A stretch of DNA of 64,000 bases from Segetibacter aerophilus (lineage in GTDB: Bacteria; Bacteroidota; Bacteroidia; Chitinophagales; Chitinophagaceae), in NCBI RefSeq assembly GCF_007991655.1, contig NZ_BJYT01000002.1:434001-498000 (forward strand), read 5' to 3'. The position numbers and the translations under genes were made by a program. Shown here in pieces: positions 43,367 to 52,935 of the stretch; positions within the stretch are counted from its first letter, which is position 1; every line of letters begins with the position of its first letter. Below the pieces are notes generated by a model. It was not told the DNA's origin. It was given only the letters and a program-made list of their open reading frames with translations, and did no database searches.

Positions 43367-44554
43367 TTACTTTTGCTTTCTTCGCTTCAATTCTTTTTTT
43401 ATTAAAGCGAGTTCTCTGCCTGTTTGTCCACTAACACTGCTATTTTCTTGAGCCCGACGCATGAGGTAGGGGATCACATCGGTAATGGGGCCAAAGGGTA
43501 AATATTTGCTTACAGACAAACCTGCCTTTGCAAGGTTGAAAGTAATGTGATCGCTCATGCCATACAACTGCGAGAAATGAATGTACGGATGATTGAATGG
43601 TATCCCTTTTTCCTCCATTAGTTGTACGGCAGTTAAGTTGCTTTTCTCGTTGTGGGTTGCCACTATACATGCAACGTTGTCGACGTTAGAAATACAGAAT
43701 TCTACTGCAGCGTCGTAATCATTGTCGGTACTTTGCTTATCGGGTTGAATAGGTGATTGCACACCTTTTGATGCTGCGCGTGATCTTTCCTTTTCCATGT
43801 AAGCGCCGCGTACCAGTTTAACTGCAAGTTTGAATTTCTTTTGTTGCGCTATGCGGTAAGAGAGCTTTAAAAAGTCTAAACGGTCGTGTCGGTATAATTG
43901 AATCGTATTGTAAACAATGGGTTTTTCTTTGTTGAAAATCTCCATCATTTCAATCGTTAACCGGTCAACCGGATCCTGGATCCAGCTTTCTTCGGCATCG
44001 ACTAATACGCCTACATTTTTCTCCGCTGCAATACTACAAATACGAAACATCCTGTCTCTAACGCGTTGCCATTCATCTATCTCAGCTTCATTATCGTGTA
44101 TCCCTGATCGCAAGCGGGGAGCTTCATGAAGTCTTTCAAGTAACTTGAAACGGGCAAAACCTGTAACCTTTATACTGATGTAAGGAATGTTATCACGGGT
44201 AGCGGCATAATTAATTACTCTAATAAATTCTTCTGTTGCATGCTCAAAACTGGCTTCTCCCTGTTTGCCTTCTACACCGTAATCAAGAATAACATTTACA
44301 CCATATTTTTTCAGCACATCACCAACAACGCCTGTTTCTTCAAGCGTTTCACCACCTACAAATTGCTTAAAGATTGTTTTGCGTATCCATCCTCTTACAG
44401 GCAAGCCTGTTTTCATTGCAAATGGAGTGAGCCTTACACCTGCATTTACTACCCATTGAAAACCCATTGACGAAAAAAGAAAACGAGCCATCTTCAGCTC
44501 CTTGTCTGTTTTGTAGGCAAATGCATTTTCACTATTGTCAAATGAGATATTCAT
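43367..44554 (-). CDS. Proline dehydrogenase (monofunctional)
   Basis: FAD-dependent enzyme oxidising proline to pyrroline-5-carboxylate at the inner membrane. 395 residues, without the P5C dehydrogenase domain of PutA. Motifs in order: KLVRGAYMEKE (246-256), CIVATHN (296-302), QLYGMSD (329-335), YLPFGP (351-356) and YLMRRAQEN (364-372). The arginine pair RR is the usual proline-carboxylate contact. The partner P5C dehydrogenase is not in the window. Confidence 0.93.
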   Translation of the reverse strand: MNISFDNSENAFAYKTDKELKMARFLFSSMGFQWVVNAGVRLTPFAMKTGLPVRGWIRKTIFKQFVGGETLEETGVVGDVLKKYGVNVILDYGVEGKQGEASFEHATEEFIRVINYAATRDNIPYISIKVTGFARFKLLERLHEAPRLRSGIHDNEAEIDEWQRVRDRMFRICSIAAEKNVGVLVDAEESWIQDPVDRLTIEMMEIFNKEKPIVYNTIQLYRHDRLDFLKLSYRIAQQKKFKLAVKLVRGAYMEKERSRAASKGVQSPIQPDKQSTDNDYDAAVEFCISNVDNVACIVATHNEKSNLTAVQLMEEKGIPFNHPYIHFSQLYGMSDHITFNLAKAGLSVSKYLPFGPITDVIPYLMRRAQENSSVSGQTGRELALIKKELKRRKQK

Positions 44555-44894
44555 AGAATTACACCAAATTTCGCAACGAATATCGGTAGAGCTTGCAGAA
44601 GTAAAAAATTATGGAAGTATAAAGGGCTTTCGCTTTTACCAGTCAATTTTAATTCTTTATCTCTTCATCCGATAAGTTGCTTTCTTTTTGCGATATCAAC
44701 GTGCGTCACTAATACTTTGTTGTATAAAGATCGATAGTTTTAATTGATTAATTTTTTGCATTTGTAAAATCATCCTTTAAAGGTTTCAAAGTACAAGGAG
44801 GGGCAGTTATTGTTTTACTTAAGTTACTTTTCCGACGAATGTTGTTTTTTGCCGGTTTGAAAGATTGCAGTTTACCTTCGCAAAAATTTTTTTA
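44555..44894. other. 340-nt intergenic region, nothing distinct
   Basis: Divergent region between proline dehydrogenase and the thioesterase, so it holds both promoters. A TACCTTCG (near 44873-44880) is one mismatch from TANNTTTG, about 15 nt before the thioesterase ATG. I see no other repeat, hairpin or reading frame that I would defend. Confidence 0.5.
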
Positions 44895-45410
44895 ATGGAA
44901 GGACGGAAAGCGAGTGAAAGTTTTATCATCATGAATGAACTGGTGTTGCCGAACGACACCAATACTTTCGGAAACCTGATGGGGGGAAGACTTATGTATT
45001 GGATGGATATTGCTGCGAGCATGGCTGCTGCGAGACACTGTAACTTTCCTTGCATGACAGCAAGCGTAGATAACCTTAGTTTTAAAAATGCTATAAAGCT
45101 TGGAAATGTAGTTCATATTGAAGCTAAGATTACCAGGGCTTTTAATACATCAATGGAGATCCATTTAAAAGTATGGGGCGAAGATATGTTGCACCAATAC
45201 CGGTATGAAAGCAACGAAGCCTACTTTACGTTTGTGGCTCTCGATCCGACAGGAAAGCCAAGATCGGTACCTCCGGTGATTACAGAAACAGAACAGGAAA
45301 AACAACTGTTTGATGGTGCGTTGAGAAGAAGACAGCTTAGATTAATTCTCGGTGGAAAAATGAAACCAGATGATGCTAATGAACTGAAAGCTTTATTTAT
45401 AAAAGAGTAG
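44895..45410 (+). CDS. Acyl-CoA thioesterase (hotdog fold)
   Basis: 171 residues from ATG 44895; an in-frame ATG ten codons earlier gives only a hydrophobic extension. The N-terminal block NELVLPNDTNTFGNLMGGRLMYWMD with the conserved N and D marks the YciA/BACH-type acyl-CoA thioesterases that release fatty acids from CoA in the cytoplasm. The C-terminal region is helical and charged. Confidence 0.9.
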   Translation: MEGRKASESFIIMNELVLPNDTNTFGNLMGGRLMYWMDIAASMAAARHCNFPCMTASVDNLSFKNAIKLGNVVHIEAKITRAFNTSMEIHLKVWGEDMLHQYRYESNEAYFTFVALDPTGKPRSVPPVITETEQEKQLFDGALRRRQLRLILGGKMKPDDANELKALFIKE

Positions 45411-45462
45411 TATTTACGTTATTTGTGGAATTTGTAATTGTGCTCTTAAAAGCTTCAAACTA

Positions 45463-46233
45463 TCATTTATCTGCCGCAGTAATCGCGTGGTGCTTTCCCT
45501 TTAACATAAACCTTTTGCTTTGTTCGATTGCATCCATTACCTGCTCTAAAATTGCGTCAACAGGTTTGTCATAATCTATTACCAAAGGTTCCTTGAACCG
45601 AACCGATAACAGTGATCCTTTCTTTTTAAAAGCAAGTCCTTTTTTATTAAAAGCCCTCCAAAAACCGTTGATGACGACAGGAACAACTATAGGTTTGTGG
45701 TTTTTGATAATGTAAGCAGTACCTTTTCTTGCAGGGGCAAAAGGCTTTGTTGTTCCCTGGGGAAAAGTAATTACCCAACTATCGGCAAGGGCCCTTTGTA
45801 TTTTTCGTGTGTCAGAAGGGTCGAGGCCGCGGCGAACCTCTTTGCCCTCCGCGCGCCATGTCCGTTTTACTGTAAGCGCCCCACCCAACGCAAAAAAGCG
45901 ACTTATCCAACTACCTTTCATTGTTTCCTCGGCGGCCACATAATAAACATTGGTGAAGGGATTTAGCAAATACACCGGAAAGCCAAGCTTGTTATGTCTA
46001 CGCCACTTTACGGCACAAAAAATATGGAGAAAAGTAATTACATCTGCGAAATAGGTCTGATGATTACTTACAAAAAGAACGTTGCCTTTAGGAAGGTTTT
46101 CAATATGTTCTGTTCCTTCGATTTTCAGCTTATTTATCATTGCCAGCATTGGGTACGATACTACACCTACCATTGCGTACAACACTGATCTAAATAGCCT
46201 TATATTTTTAAATTTATCAACGACTGAACTCAT
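45463..46233 (-). CDS. PlsC-like acyltransferase with altered motifs
   Basis: 256-residue membrane-associated acyltransferase of the lysophosphatidic-acid type. Block I is NHQTYFAD (57-64), an HX5D spacing rather than the classic HX4D. Block III reads FPQGT (157-161) instead of FPEGT. A hydrophobic N-terminal segment precedes block I. The fold is clear but the active-site variation makes the donor or acceptor uncertain. It may be an acyl transferase of a subfamily specific to Bacteroidota rather than the housekeeping PlsC. Confidence 0.8.
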   Translation of the reverse strand: MSSVVDKFKNIRLFRSVLYAMVGVVSYPMLAMINKLKIEGTEHIENLPKGNVLFVSNHQTYFADVITFLHIFCAVKWRRHNKLGFPVYLLNPFTNVYYVAAEETMKGSWISRFFALGGALTVKRTWRAEGKEVRRGLDPSDTRKIQRALADSWVITFPQGTTKPFAPARKGTAYIIKNHKPIVVPVVINGFWRAFNKKGLAFKKKGSLLSVRFKEPLVIDYDKPVDAILEQVMDAIEQSKRFMLKGKHHAITAADK

Positions 46234-46363
46234 TATAGTTATTTAGCCAAGCAATTAGAGCGAGTGCAAAATAAGGAATGTAAATGCAATGTTAAGACCA
46301 GAGTAAATTAATTTTTATTTTGTGTAATCGTTGAAAATATTACTCCTTTAAAAAAATAAAACT

Positions 46364-47086
46364 ATGAAAAGAATATTTAGTTGTTTGATCGCTGTGTTTA
46401 GTTTGATAAGTATTAATGCCATAAGCCAGGAACCAATAAAGCAGAGAACGATCAACGTATCAGGAGTAGCTGAAATGGAAGTTGTTCCAGACGAAATTTA
46501 CGTACAGGTAGATCTGCGCGAGTATGATAAAAAAGGTGGAGGCAAGGTGGACATAGATGCAATAAAAAATAACTTCCTTAAAGCAGCCTTAAGCATTGGA
46601 GTAAATGAAAGCGATATAAGTGTACAAGGCTACCAGGGTTGGGATGGCAACTTGTGGATTTATAGAAAGAACAAAAAAAAGAACCCTGACCTAAAAGCAA
46701 GCATCACATACCAGGTAAAATTAGCCACAACAAAAAAAATGGATGAACTGGTGCAAAAGCTCGACGACGAGGCCACACAGAATTTCTTTATCTCCCGAGT
46801 AAGCCACAGCAAATTGCAAGAGTTCAAAAAGCAATTAAAAGTGCAGGCTGTAAAAGCTGCAAGGGACAAGGCAATCTATCTAGCCGATGCCATCAATGAA
46901 AAGGCGGGTGAAGCCATTTCGATAAATGAACCTAATGAAATAAGCTCTTACCCCCAGCCGATGTATGCTAACAGGATGATGAAAGCAGAAGCGGCCAGTG
47001 CAGCGGATGGTGAGCAAGCACCGAATATTGATTTTAAAAAGATAAAGCTTCAATTTGAAGTCAATGCAACTTTTGCACTGAAATAA
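46364..47086 (+). CDS. SIMPL-domain (DUF541) secreted protein
   Basis: 240 residues with a signal peptide (MKRIFSCLIAVFSLISINAISQ) and a SIMPL domain whose opening strand RTINVSGVAEMEVVPDEIYVQVDL is characteristic, followed by repeating beta-alpha segments. A Lys-rich stretch (RKNKKKNPDLK) breaks it. Related to YggE-type periplasmic proteins with antioxidant or stress roles; specific function unknown. Confidence 0.88.
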   Translation: MKRIFSCLIAVFSLISINAISQEPIKQRTINVSGVAEMEVVPDEIYVQVDLREYDKKGGGKVDIDAIKNNFLKAALSIGVNESDISVQGYQGWDGNLWIYRKNKKKNPDLKASITYQVKLATTKKMDELVQKLDDEATQNFFISRVSHSKLQEFKKQLKVQAVKAARDKAIYLADAINEKAGEAISINEPNEISSYPQPMYANRMMKAEAASAADGEQAPNIDFKKIKLQFEVNATFALK

Positions 47087-47151
47087 TGTGTTAGTAACAC
47101 CGCCTTAGCTTCTTTTAATTCCCCTAGAATTATTATAAGAATTGCTAATAC

Positions 47152-47159
47152 TATCTTTG
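47152..47159 (+). promoter_or_regulatory. -7 promoter box of the HAD gene
   Basis: TATCTTTG, perfect TANNTTTG, followed by CCGGC; 17 nt before the ATG at 47177. Confidence 0.6.
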
Positions 47160-47176
47160 CCGGCTTAAAATACCCG

Positions 47177-47833
47177 ATGAATTTAAATACAGTGATTTTT
47201 GATATGGATGGTTTGCTGATAGATAGCGAACCGTTGTGGACGCTTGCGGCGGCAGAAGTTTTCGAAACTTATGGAAAAAGGCTAACTCCCGCAGATTTTG
47301 CATCAACTACGGGTTTGCGTACAAGCGAATTCGTTGCATGGTGGTTGCGTGACTATAAATTCGATGATACTGAGCTTGAAAAGGTAGCCACAAGAATTGT
47401 GGAACTGGTAACGAGGAAGATCAGGCTGGAAGGGAAAGCTATGCCGGGCATGCAATACATTTTCGACTTCTTTCAGAGCAGGGGATATAAGGTAGGTCTC
47501 GCAACGTCTTCGCCTATGAGTGTTGCGGATACTATTATCGATATGCTTGGAATCGAAAAATATTTGGGAGCAAAAACCTCTGCTGAGAAGCTCGAATATG
47601 GCAAGCCCCATCCGCAGGTGTATCTTGATTGTGCAAAGGCTTTACAATCTTCTCCACTTGAATGTATTTGTTTTGAGGACTCGGTCAACGGTATGATTGC
47701 TGCAAAAGCAGCTAGAATGAAATGTGTGGTTGTTCCTACCTACTCGCAGCAGAAAGATGAAAAGTGGAGTATCGCTGATCTAAAAATTTCTTCATTGAAA
47801 AACTTCAGTGAGTTACATATAAACCTTCTTTAA
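47177..47833 (+). CDS. HAD-superfamily sugar-phosphate phosphatase
   Basis: 218-residue HAD hydrolase with a helical cap. Motif I FDMDGLLIDSEPLW (D9 and D11), motif II ATSSP, the Lys of KPHPQVYLDCA and motif IV FEDSVNG. The DSEPLW and YGKPHPQVYL pattern is close to hexitol or deoxyglucose phosphate phosphatases of the HxpB type, so it probably dephosphorylates a sugar phosphate in the cytoplasm. Ends with a strong terminator. Confidence 0.9.
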   Translation: MNLNTVIFDMDGLLIDSEPLWTLAAAEVFETYGKRLTPADFASTTGLRTSEFVAWWLRDYKFDDTELEKVATRIVELVTRKIRLEGKAMPGMQYIFDFFQSRGYKVGLATSSPMSVADTIIDMLGIEKYLGAKTSAEKLEYGKPHPQVYLDCAKALQSSPLECICFEDSVNGMIAAKAARMKCVVVPTYSQQKDEKWSIADLKISSLKNFSELHINLL

Positions 47834-47859
47834 AAATATATCGGTAAATCATTGAAAGT

Positions 47860-47886
47860 AAAAGGCCCTCTTTTTGAGGGCCTTTT
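47860..47886 (+). terminator. Bidirectional terminator between HAD and the giant surface protein
   Basis: An 11-bp perfect stem (AAAAGGCCCTC 47860-47870 with GAGGGCCTTTT 47876-47886), loop of five T. It serves the plus-strand HAD gene and probably the convergent gene ending at 47937. Confidence 0.9.
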
Positions 47887-47936
47887 GATGTTCATAGGGA
47901 TTATTAATTCAAGATCTCCAGTTAAGTAAACTAATA

Positions 47937-50900
47937 CTAATTATGCCTGATGATCATTTTCTCTTTAAAACTTCCTTCGGCGGCAACAACATTTACAATG
48001 TAAAAACCAATGGGCGATTTAGTGAGATTGAAAGGTATTACCATTTGTTTGGCATCAACCAACACTGGCTTGCTTGCAACGTTTTTTCCGCTTGCATCTA
48101 AAATCCTGATGTCAACTTTTCCTGTAAAACCATTTAGTATGACATTGAAGTTGCCATTTGATGGATTAGGCGTTACACGAACTCTTTCACTTGGTAGTTC
48201 AACACTCACTGATGGTTTAGCTGCTTCGTTTACCACCTTAACTGATACTTTAGCTGAAGCAGTACAGCCAGCAGCGTCTTTCACAGTAACAACATATTCA
48301 GTTGAATTTTTAGGGCTAACGATGGCATTAGCGCGGTCATTTTCGCTTACAGACTCAGTGCCTTTCCATGTATACGTTACGTCGCCTGAACCACCTGTTG
48401 CTACAGCACGTAGAGTAGTAGCTTCTTCTCCGTTAGAACGGTTTAATGTTTCGTTAGACGCCTCTGCTGTTACTGACAGATTGTATTCTTTTATTTCAAA
48501 CTGAGTTGACACTTCGCAACCTACAGCGTCTTTTACAATTGTTGTATAAAGGCCGGGGGCAGCTTTTTTAAGGTTACTGCCGGTTGAACCATTGCTCCAG
48601 TTATATGTGTAAGGTGCAACACCACCTGCAACTGTAAGGTTAATAGAACCGATTTTGATATCACAACCAGGTTGGGTAACGTTAGATGTTACTTCAAGCT
48701 TTGTTTCTGGTTCTTTTAGACTGATCTCGGTTTTCACCGCGCAACCTGCTGCATCTTTAATTGTAACAGTATATCTTCCCGCAGTCACATCACCTAAATC
48801 CTGAGTTGTAGCTCCATTGCTCCACAAGTAAGTATAGATCCCTTTCCCACCTGTAACCTCTAAGTCTATCAATCCTGTTTTAGAGTCTTTACAAAGAATG
48901 TTGTATCCGTTTGTTTCAGCACTTCTTACACTTGCTTCCAATTTTGCGGGGTATGCCAGGGTAACCTCGCCAGAAGTAACCTCGCAACCTGTCTCTTTAT
49001 CTTTTACTGTCAGTGTATATTTTCCTTCACCCACGTTCATCAAATTAGCGCCGGTTGAACCATTGCTCCATGTATAAGAAAGCTTACTAGTATTACCTGT
49101 TACTGTCGCTAATATGCTTCCAGTTCTATTGTTAAAACAACCAGGGTTTTTAGGTTCAAGCGCAATTTTTAAGTTACAGCCAGGTTGAGCAGACGTGGAA
49201 GTTGATTGTTCTCCGGTAGTATTTGTGTTACGTGACGCGGCGGTTAACATAAATCCGGCATCAATATTAAGGTTACTTACATTCCCAGATAAAACGACTT
49301 CAACATAACCCTTTGCATCAATATCGCTGTCTATATTATTAGGACCTGCATGTATAGTTGTCGGAGACCAGTACTGCACGTACTCTTCTGTTGCAGGAAG
49401 TTTAAAAGTTAATTTGTACTTTCCTGGGCCTAAACGCTGGAAATCATAATATCCGTTCGTGTCTACAGAAGGGTGCTTCAAATCATCATAAGGCGCAGTT
49501 TGTGTTTCTATTTTACTTCCGTCAGGCAATTCAAGAGTAACAGAAGCTCCGTTAATCCCTTTCTCTCCAGCATCCTGAATACCATTACCATTATCATCCT
49601 TCCAAACAAAATTACCAATCCAGAGGTTACCACATAGAGCGAGGTCTAATGTAAGATTGTTATCTGCTCCGTCTCCATCGTAAGTCGGTTCGGTACCTGC
49701 TTTTAACGTAATTACATTAGAGTAAATCTCTTCACCCATTTCAGCAGTTACAGGTCGTACTGCATTGTTATCATTATCAACATTATTGTCAGGATCTAAA
49801 GTGGATGCTCTGAATAGACCATTTGAAAGATTTGGACTTCTTGAATAACCAGTTAATATGGTAATAGAGGTGTAATATTGACCTTCAGGTAAATTGCTGA
49901 ATTCATAAAATCCCTTGTTATCAGTTTTAGTGGTAGCTACTTGCAAGCCGAAAGTTGGGTTGGTATTGATGTCACTATCTACTGCTACCCCATCTTTCAC
50001 ACGGTACAATTTTACATCTATACCTGGAATGCCATATTCTTTTTTATCCTTAACCCCGTTTCCGTTCCAGTCGTTCCATACGTAATTACCTATTGAGAGG
50101 TTATCTGCTTTTGTAATGCAAATGCCGTCGAGAGCTACAAAGAACAGTCCTTTTTGGGGATCTTGGATAGAGAAAGTAACTGATTTGGTGTTTGAGGGAA
50201 CGATATAACTACCACAGATCTGCGTCCAATCAAAAGTTACGCGGCCTTCGCCAATTTGTACTCCATTTGCATACACCCCTAAAATGTAATTTGCTCCGTC
50301 TCCAAGGTTTTTTAACAGTGTTACGTTTGCACAAAAGTTATAAGTTGCTCCAGGCTTCACATCTATTGTGGTAAAATAAACCCTGTCAGTTTCTGTGTTG
50401 CTGGTATGAGCCGCAAGGAAAGAGTTACCTGAACGAGGTTGTATATTAAGATAACCTCCACCGCCAAGCTGACCCACATTTTGTACGATTTGATAAGAGC
50501 CATTTCTTGGTAAACCCTCGTATAAGTCTGAATTTTTTCCGGACACATTTTCAAAACCCTCAAAAGTCATTGCACCAGGACAACTGCCCGGAGGTGTGGT
50601 CGTTGTAGTTTTAGGTTTGAAACCTGCATCAATAGTAAAGTTACTTGCGCTTACAAGCGTTACTTTAACCGATCCGTTTACAGGGTCACTATCTTTTTCA
50701 TCATTTGTTCCTGCGTTTGCGGGGCTTGAAGTATAATCAACCGGTGTAGTGAAAGTGATAGTATAAGTGCCTGGACCAAGATTTTTGAAATCATAGTAGC
50801 CATCGTATTTGGCGACGTCAGCATTGTGGCTTGGATTATAATTAAGGGTTTTAGTAGTAGCGGTGCGACCGTCCTGGAAAGTAATGGTAACAATAGCATC

Positions 50901-52487
50901 ATTTATACCGCGTTCACCATCCTCCTGGATACCGTTGCCGTTTTTATCATTCCAAACGTAATCGCCAATAAAATAATTACCACACTGTGCAAGGTCAAAG
51001 GTAAGATTGCCGTTTGCGTCATCACCGTCGGTACTAGGTTCCTGTCCGGAAGTAAGAGTAATGGCATTGGTATACAAAACACCTTTACCTGCTTCGTTAT
51101 CTCCGATAAGGTTCACTAAATTGTTATCCTCGTCTATATTGTTATCGGGGTCAGAACTTGTTGCCTGGGTTGAGGTATTAGGGCTTTGTGAAAATCCCAA
51201 AAGAACAGGCATAGAAGCTATGTACCTCCCCTCTGTAAGATTAGTAAAAAAGTATCTACCATTTGCATCAGAGGTAGTTGTTTTGATAGCTGCTCCATCA
51301 GGCTTATTATCACCGTTGTTATCTGGGTATAAACTGATAGTAGCGCCAGGGATGCCTGGCTCGTTAGCATCACGGTGACCATCCCCGTCAAAATCATTCC
51401 AAACCTGGTTGCCTAAAGTAAGGTTAGTTGCCACACGTTTTTTGCAAAATCCTGCATCAATACTGTTATTAGTTTGGGCAGATGTAAGGGTTACTGATAC
51501 ACTTCCGTTTATAGGGTCACTGTCTTTTTCTTCATTTTTCCCCTGGTTAGCAGGCGATGGACTAAAACCAGCAGGAGTAGAAAAGCTAATGGTATATGTT
51601 CCGGCAGCAAGACCAGTAAATTGGTATTTACCTGATGCATTTGTGGTTGTAGTTGTTGAGAAACCATTTGCCCCTGCAATAGCTACAATAACATTAGCCA
51701 GACCACTTTCATTTGCATCCTGAATACCATCTTGATTTATATCGTTCCAAACAAAATCACCGATAATTCCTTTGTTAGGTGATACGCAGCTTACAAGTGG
51801 TTCAGAGTCTTTACCTGTTTTGCTTGGGCTCGCATGTAATCCTGAAATTACTGGTATAACCGATCCTTCAAATGAAGATAGATTAGCAACTGTAACCTCG
51901 TACCACACGTCAAAGTCCCATCCCGCGTATTTAGAATTGGTTATGGCGTAACTACCATTAGCATTGGGAGAATTTACTGTAAGAATGTTATCATCATTTG
52001 AGTGCCAGTAGTTTTTGAAGTTTTCACTGATTGAAGTTTTTACTTTCAAAATTTCTCCTGCATTGCCTGCAAGCATTTCTCCGTCGTTAGAAGTAACGCC
52101 GGTAGTTCCATAATGATTAGGATATAAAGGATTATTACTGTTTAGACTAAAATAATCTATTTTAAATTCAAGCACTTTAGCTCCTGACCTACTTAACAAA
52201 GCCAATTGAAGCATGTCAGATGTAACAAGATGATTGAATTTGTGGTTGTCGCCAGGCCAGCCAACAACGCCAGTACCATAAGAGTTATCAACAAACGTTT
52301 TTGCTAGCGTTGTTCGGATAGTAACAGTTTTGTCTGCATTGTAAGTAACTGTTGAGTTTGCAAAAACAATCCCTGATTTGGTTGCGTCGGGACTTACAAA
52401 ACAAAAATTAGTGGAGCTTTGGGCGAAGCCACTGATAAAACCCAGTTGCATTAATACCAAAAACAATAGCCTGGTAAAAATTTTCAT
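47937..52487 (-). CDS. Giant secreted SdrD-B / SprB-repeat protein with T9SS sorting domain
   Basis: 1516 residues. Signal peptide (1-22). An N-terminal domain (to about 235) is unrecognised. Five SdrD-B domains (242-347, 358-502, 507-623, 799-952, 957-1078) each open with a G(D/N)xVWxD Ca-type motif such as WNDFDGDGHRD. A jelly-roll-like insert (about 637-795) splits the third and fourth. Three SprB-type repeats (roughly 1100-1350, each with WSNG(S/A)T) are followed by an Ig-like stretch and a C-terminal Por sorting domain (about 1440-1516). Likely a cell-surface adhesin or filament protein. It is paralogous to the next gene. Confidence 0.92.
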   Translation of the reverse strand: MKIFTRLLFLVLMQLGFISGFAQSSTNFCFVSPDATKSGIVFANSTVTYNADKTVTIRTTLAKTFVDNSYGTGVVGWPGDNHKFNHLVTSDMLQLALLSRSGAKVLEFKIDYFSLNSNNPLYPNHYGTTGVTSNDGEMLAGNAGEILKVKTSISENFKNYWHSNDDNILTVNSPNANGSYAITNSKYAGWDFDVWYEVTVANLSSFEGSVIPVISGLHASPSKTGKDSEPLVSCVSPNKGIIGDFVWNDINQDGIQDANESGLANVIVAIAGANGFSTTTTTNASGKYQFTGLAAGTYTISFSTPAGFSPSPANQGKNEEKDSDPINGSVSVTLTSAQTNNSIDAGFCKKRVATNLTLGNQVWNDFDGDGHRDANEPGIPGATISLYPDNNGDNKPDGAAIKTTTSDANGRYFFTNLTEGRYIASMPVLLGFSQSPNTSTQATSSDPDNNIDEDNNLVNLIGDNEAGKGVLYTNAITLTSGQEPSTDGDDANGNLTFDLAQCGNYFIGDYVWNDKNGNGIQEDGERGINDAIVTITFQDGRTATTKTLNYNPSHNADVAKYDGYYDFKNLGPGTYTITFTTPVDYTSSPANAGTNDEKDSDPVNGSVKVTLVSASNFTIDAGFKPKTTTTTPPGSCPGAMTFEGFENVSGKNSDLYEGLPRNGSYQIVQNVGQLGGGGYLNIQPRSGNSFLAAHTSNTETDRVYFTTIDVKPGATYNFCANVTLLKNLGDGANYILGVYANGVQIGEGRVTFDWTQICGSYIVPSNTKSVTFSIQDPQKGLFFVALDGICITKADNLSIGNYVWNDWNGNGVKDKKEYGIPGIDVKLYRVKDGVAVDSDINTNPTFGLQVATTKTDNKGFYEFSNLPEGQYYTSITILTGYSRSPNLSNGLFRASTLDPDNNVDNDNNAVRPVTAEMGEEIYSNVITLKAGTEPTYDGDGADNNLTLDLALCGNLWIGNFVWKDDNGNGIQDAGEKGINGASVTLELPDGSKIETQTAPYDDLKHPSVDTNGYYDFQRLGPGKYKLTFKLPATEEYVQYWSPTTIHAGPNNIDSDIDAKGYVEVVLSGNVSNLNIDAGFMLTAASRNTNTTGEQSTSTSAQPGCNLKIALEPKNPGCFNNRTGSILATVTGNTSKLSYTWSNGSTGANLMNVGEGKYTLTVKDKETGCEVTSGEVTLAYPAKLEASVRSAETNGYNILCKDSKTGLIDLEVTGGKGIYTYLWSNGATTQDLGDVTAGRYTVTIKDAAGCAVKTEISLKEPETKLEVTSNVTQPGCDIKIGSINLTVAGGVAPYTYNWSNGSTGSNLKKAAPGLYTTIVKDAVGCEVSTQFEIKEYNLSVTAEASNETLNRSNGEEATTLRAVATGGSGDVTYTWKGTESVSENDRANAIVSPKNSTEYVVTVKDAAGCTASAKVSVKVVNEAAKPSVSVELPSERVRVTPNPSNGNFNVILNGFTGKVDIRILDASGKNVASKPVLVDAKQMVIPFNLTKSPIGFYIVNVVAAEGSFKEKMIIRHN

Positions 52488-52935
52488 AGTCTTGGAATTT
52501 TAAATAAAAAAAGATTTTCAGAAATAATTAGATCCGCAGGTTTATTAAAAACCGGTTTGCATTACGCAAAAATTTGGATAGGGGAGGATTAATTGCAGCT
52601 TGCCGTAGTAATGGCTTTAGCGCAACGGTAATATGATGAATGCAAGATTGAATAGGTTGCAAACAGCCCCTTTCTTTCAGATTTTATTTGCTATCCGTTT
52701 ATTATTCGTGACCGTATCAAGTTTTATTTGAATGACTACATGTTTTTAAAATTTTTACTTTTTGATTTGTGCCGGCTTTCTAACTATGTACACCATTCTT
52801 ACCTCGCATCATTCGTCAGCACATTCTTGTGTATCTGCGGGTTCAATTTTTCGAATCATTGACTTATAAGCAATTTATAAAACAAAGCTGCCCTCGTTTT
52901 TCAAGGGCAGCTTACTCTGATTTAAGGAGTTGATC
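52488..52935. other. 448-nt gap between the two giant genes
   Basis: No gene is seen. The 3' part holds the terminator of the upstream paralogue (annotated). The rest is AT-rich and should contain the promoter of the 1516-residue gene, but no clear -7 box stands out. No repeat copy was found here. Confidence 0.5.
52885..52913 (-). terminator. Terminator of the 732-residue SdrD-B gene
   Basis: A 10-bp stem (52885-52894 with 52104+800, that is 52904-52913) with a 9-nt loop, and TTTGTTTT on the minus strand after it. It lies 23 nt beyond the stop codon. Confidence 0.85.

Noticed and set aside
48010-48504. 164-residue plus-strand frame inside the giant surface protein
   Set aside because: Shadow of the 1516-residue coding frame; composition is Leu/Ser/Thr-biased with no domain.
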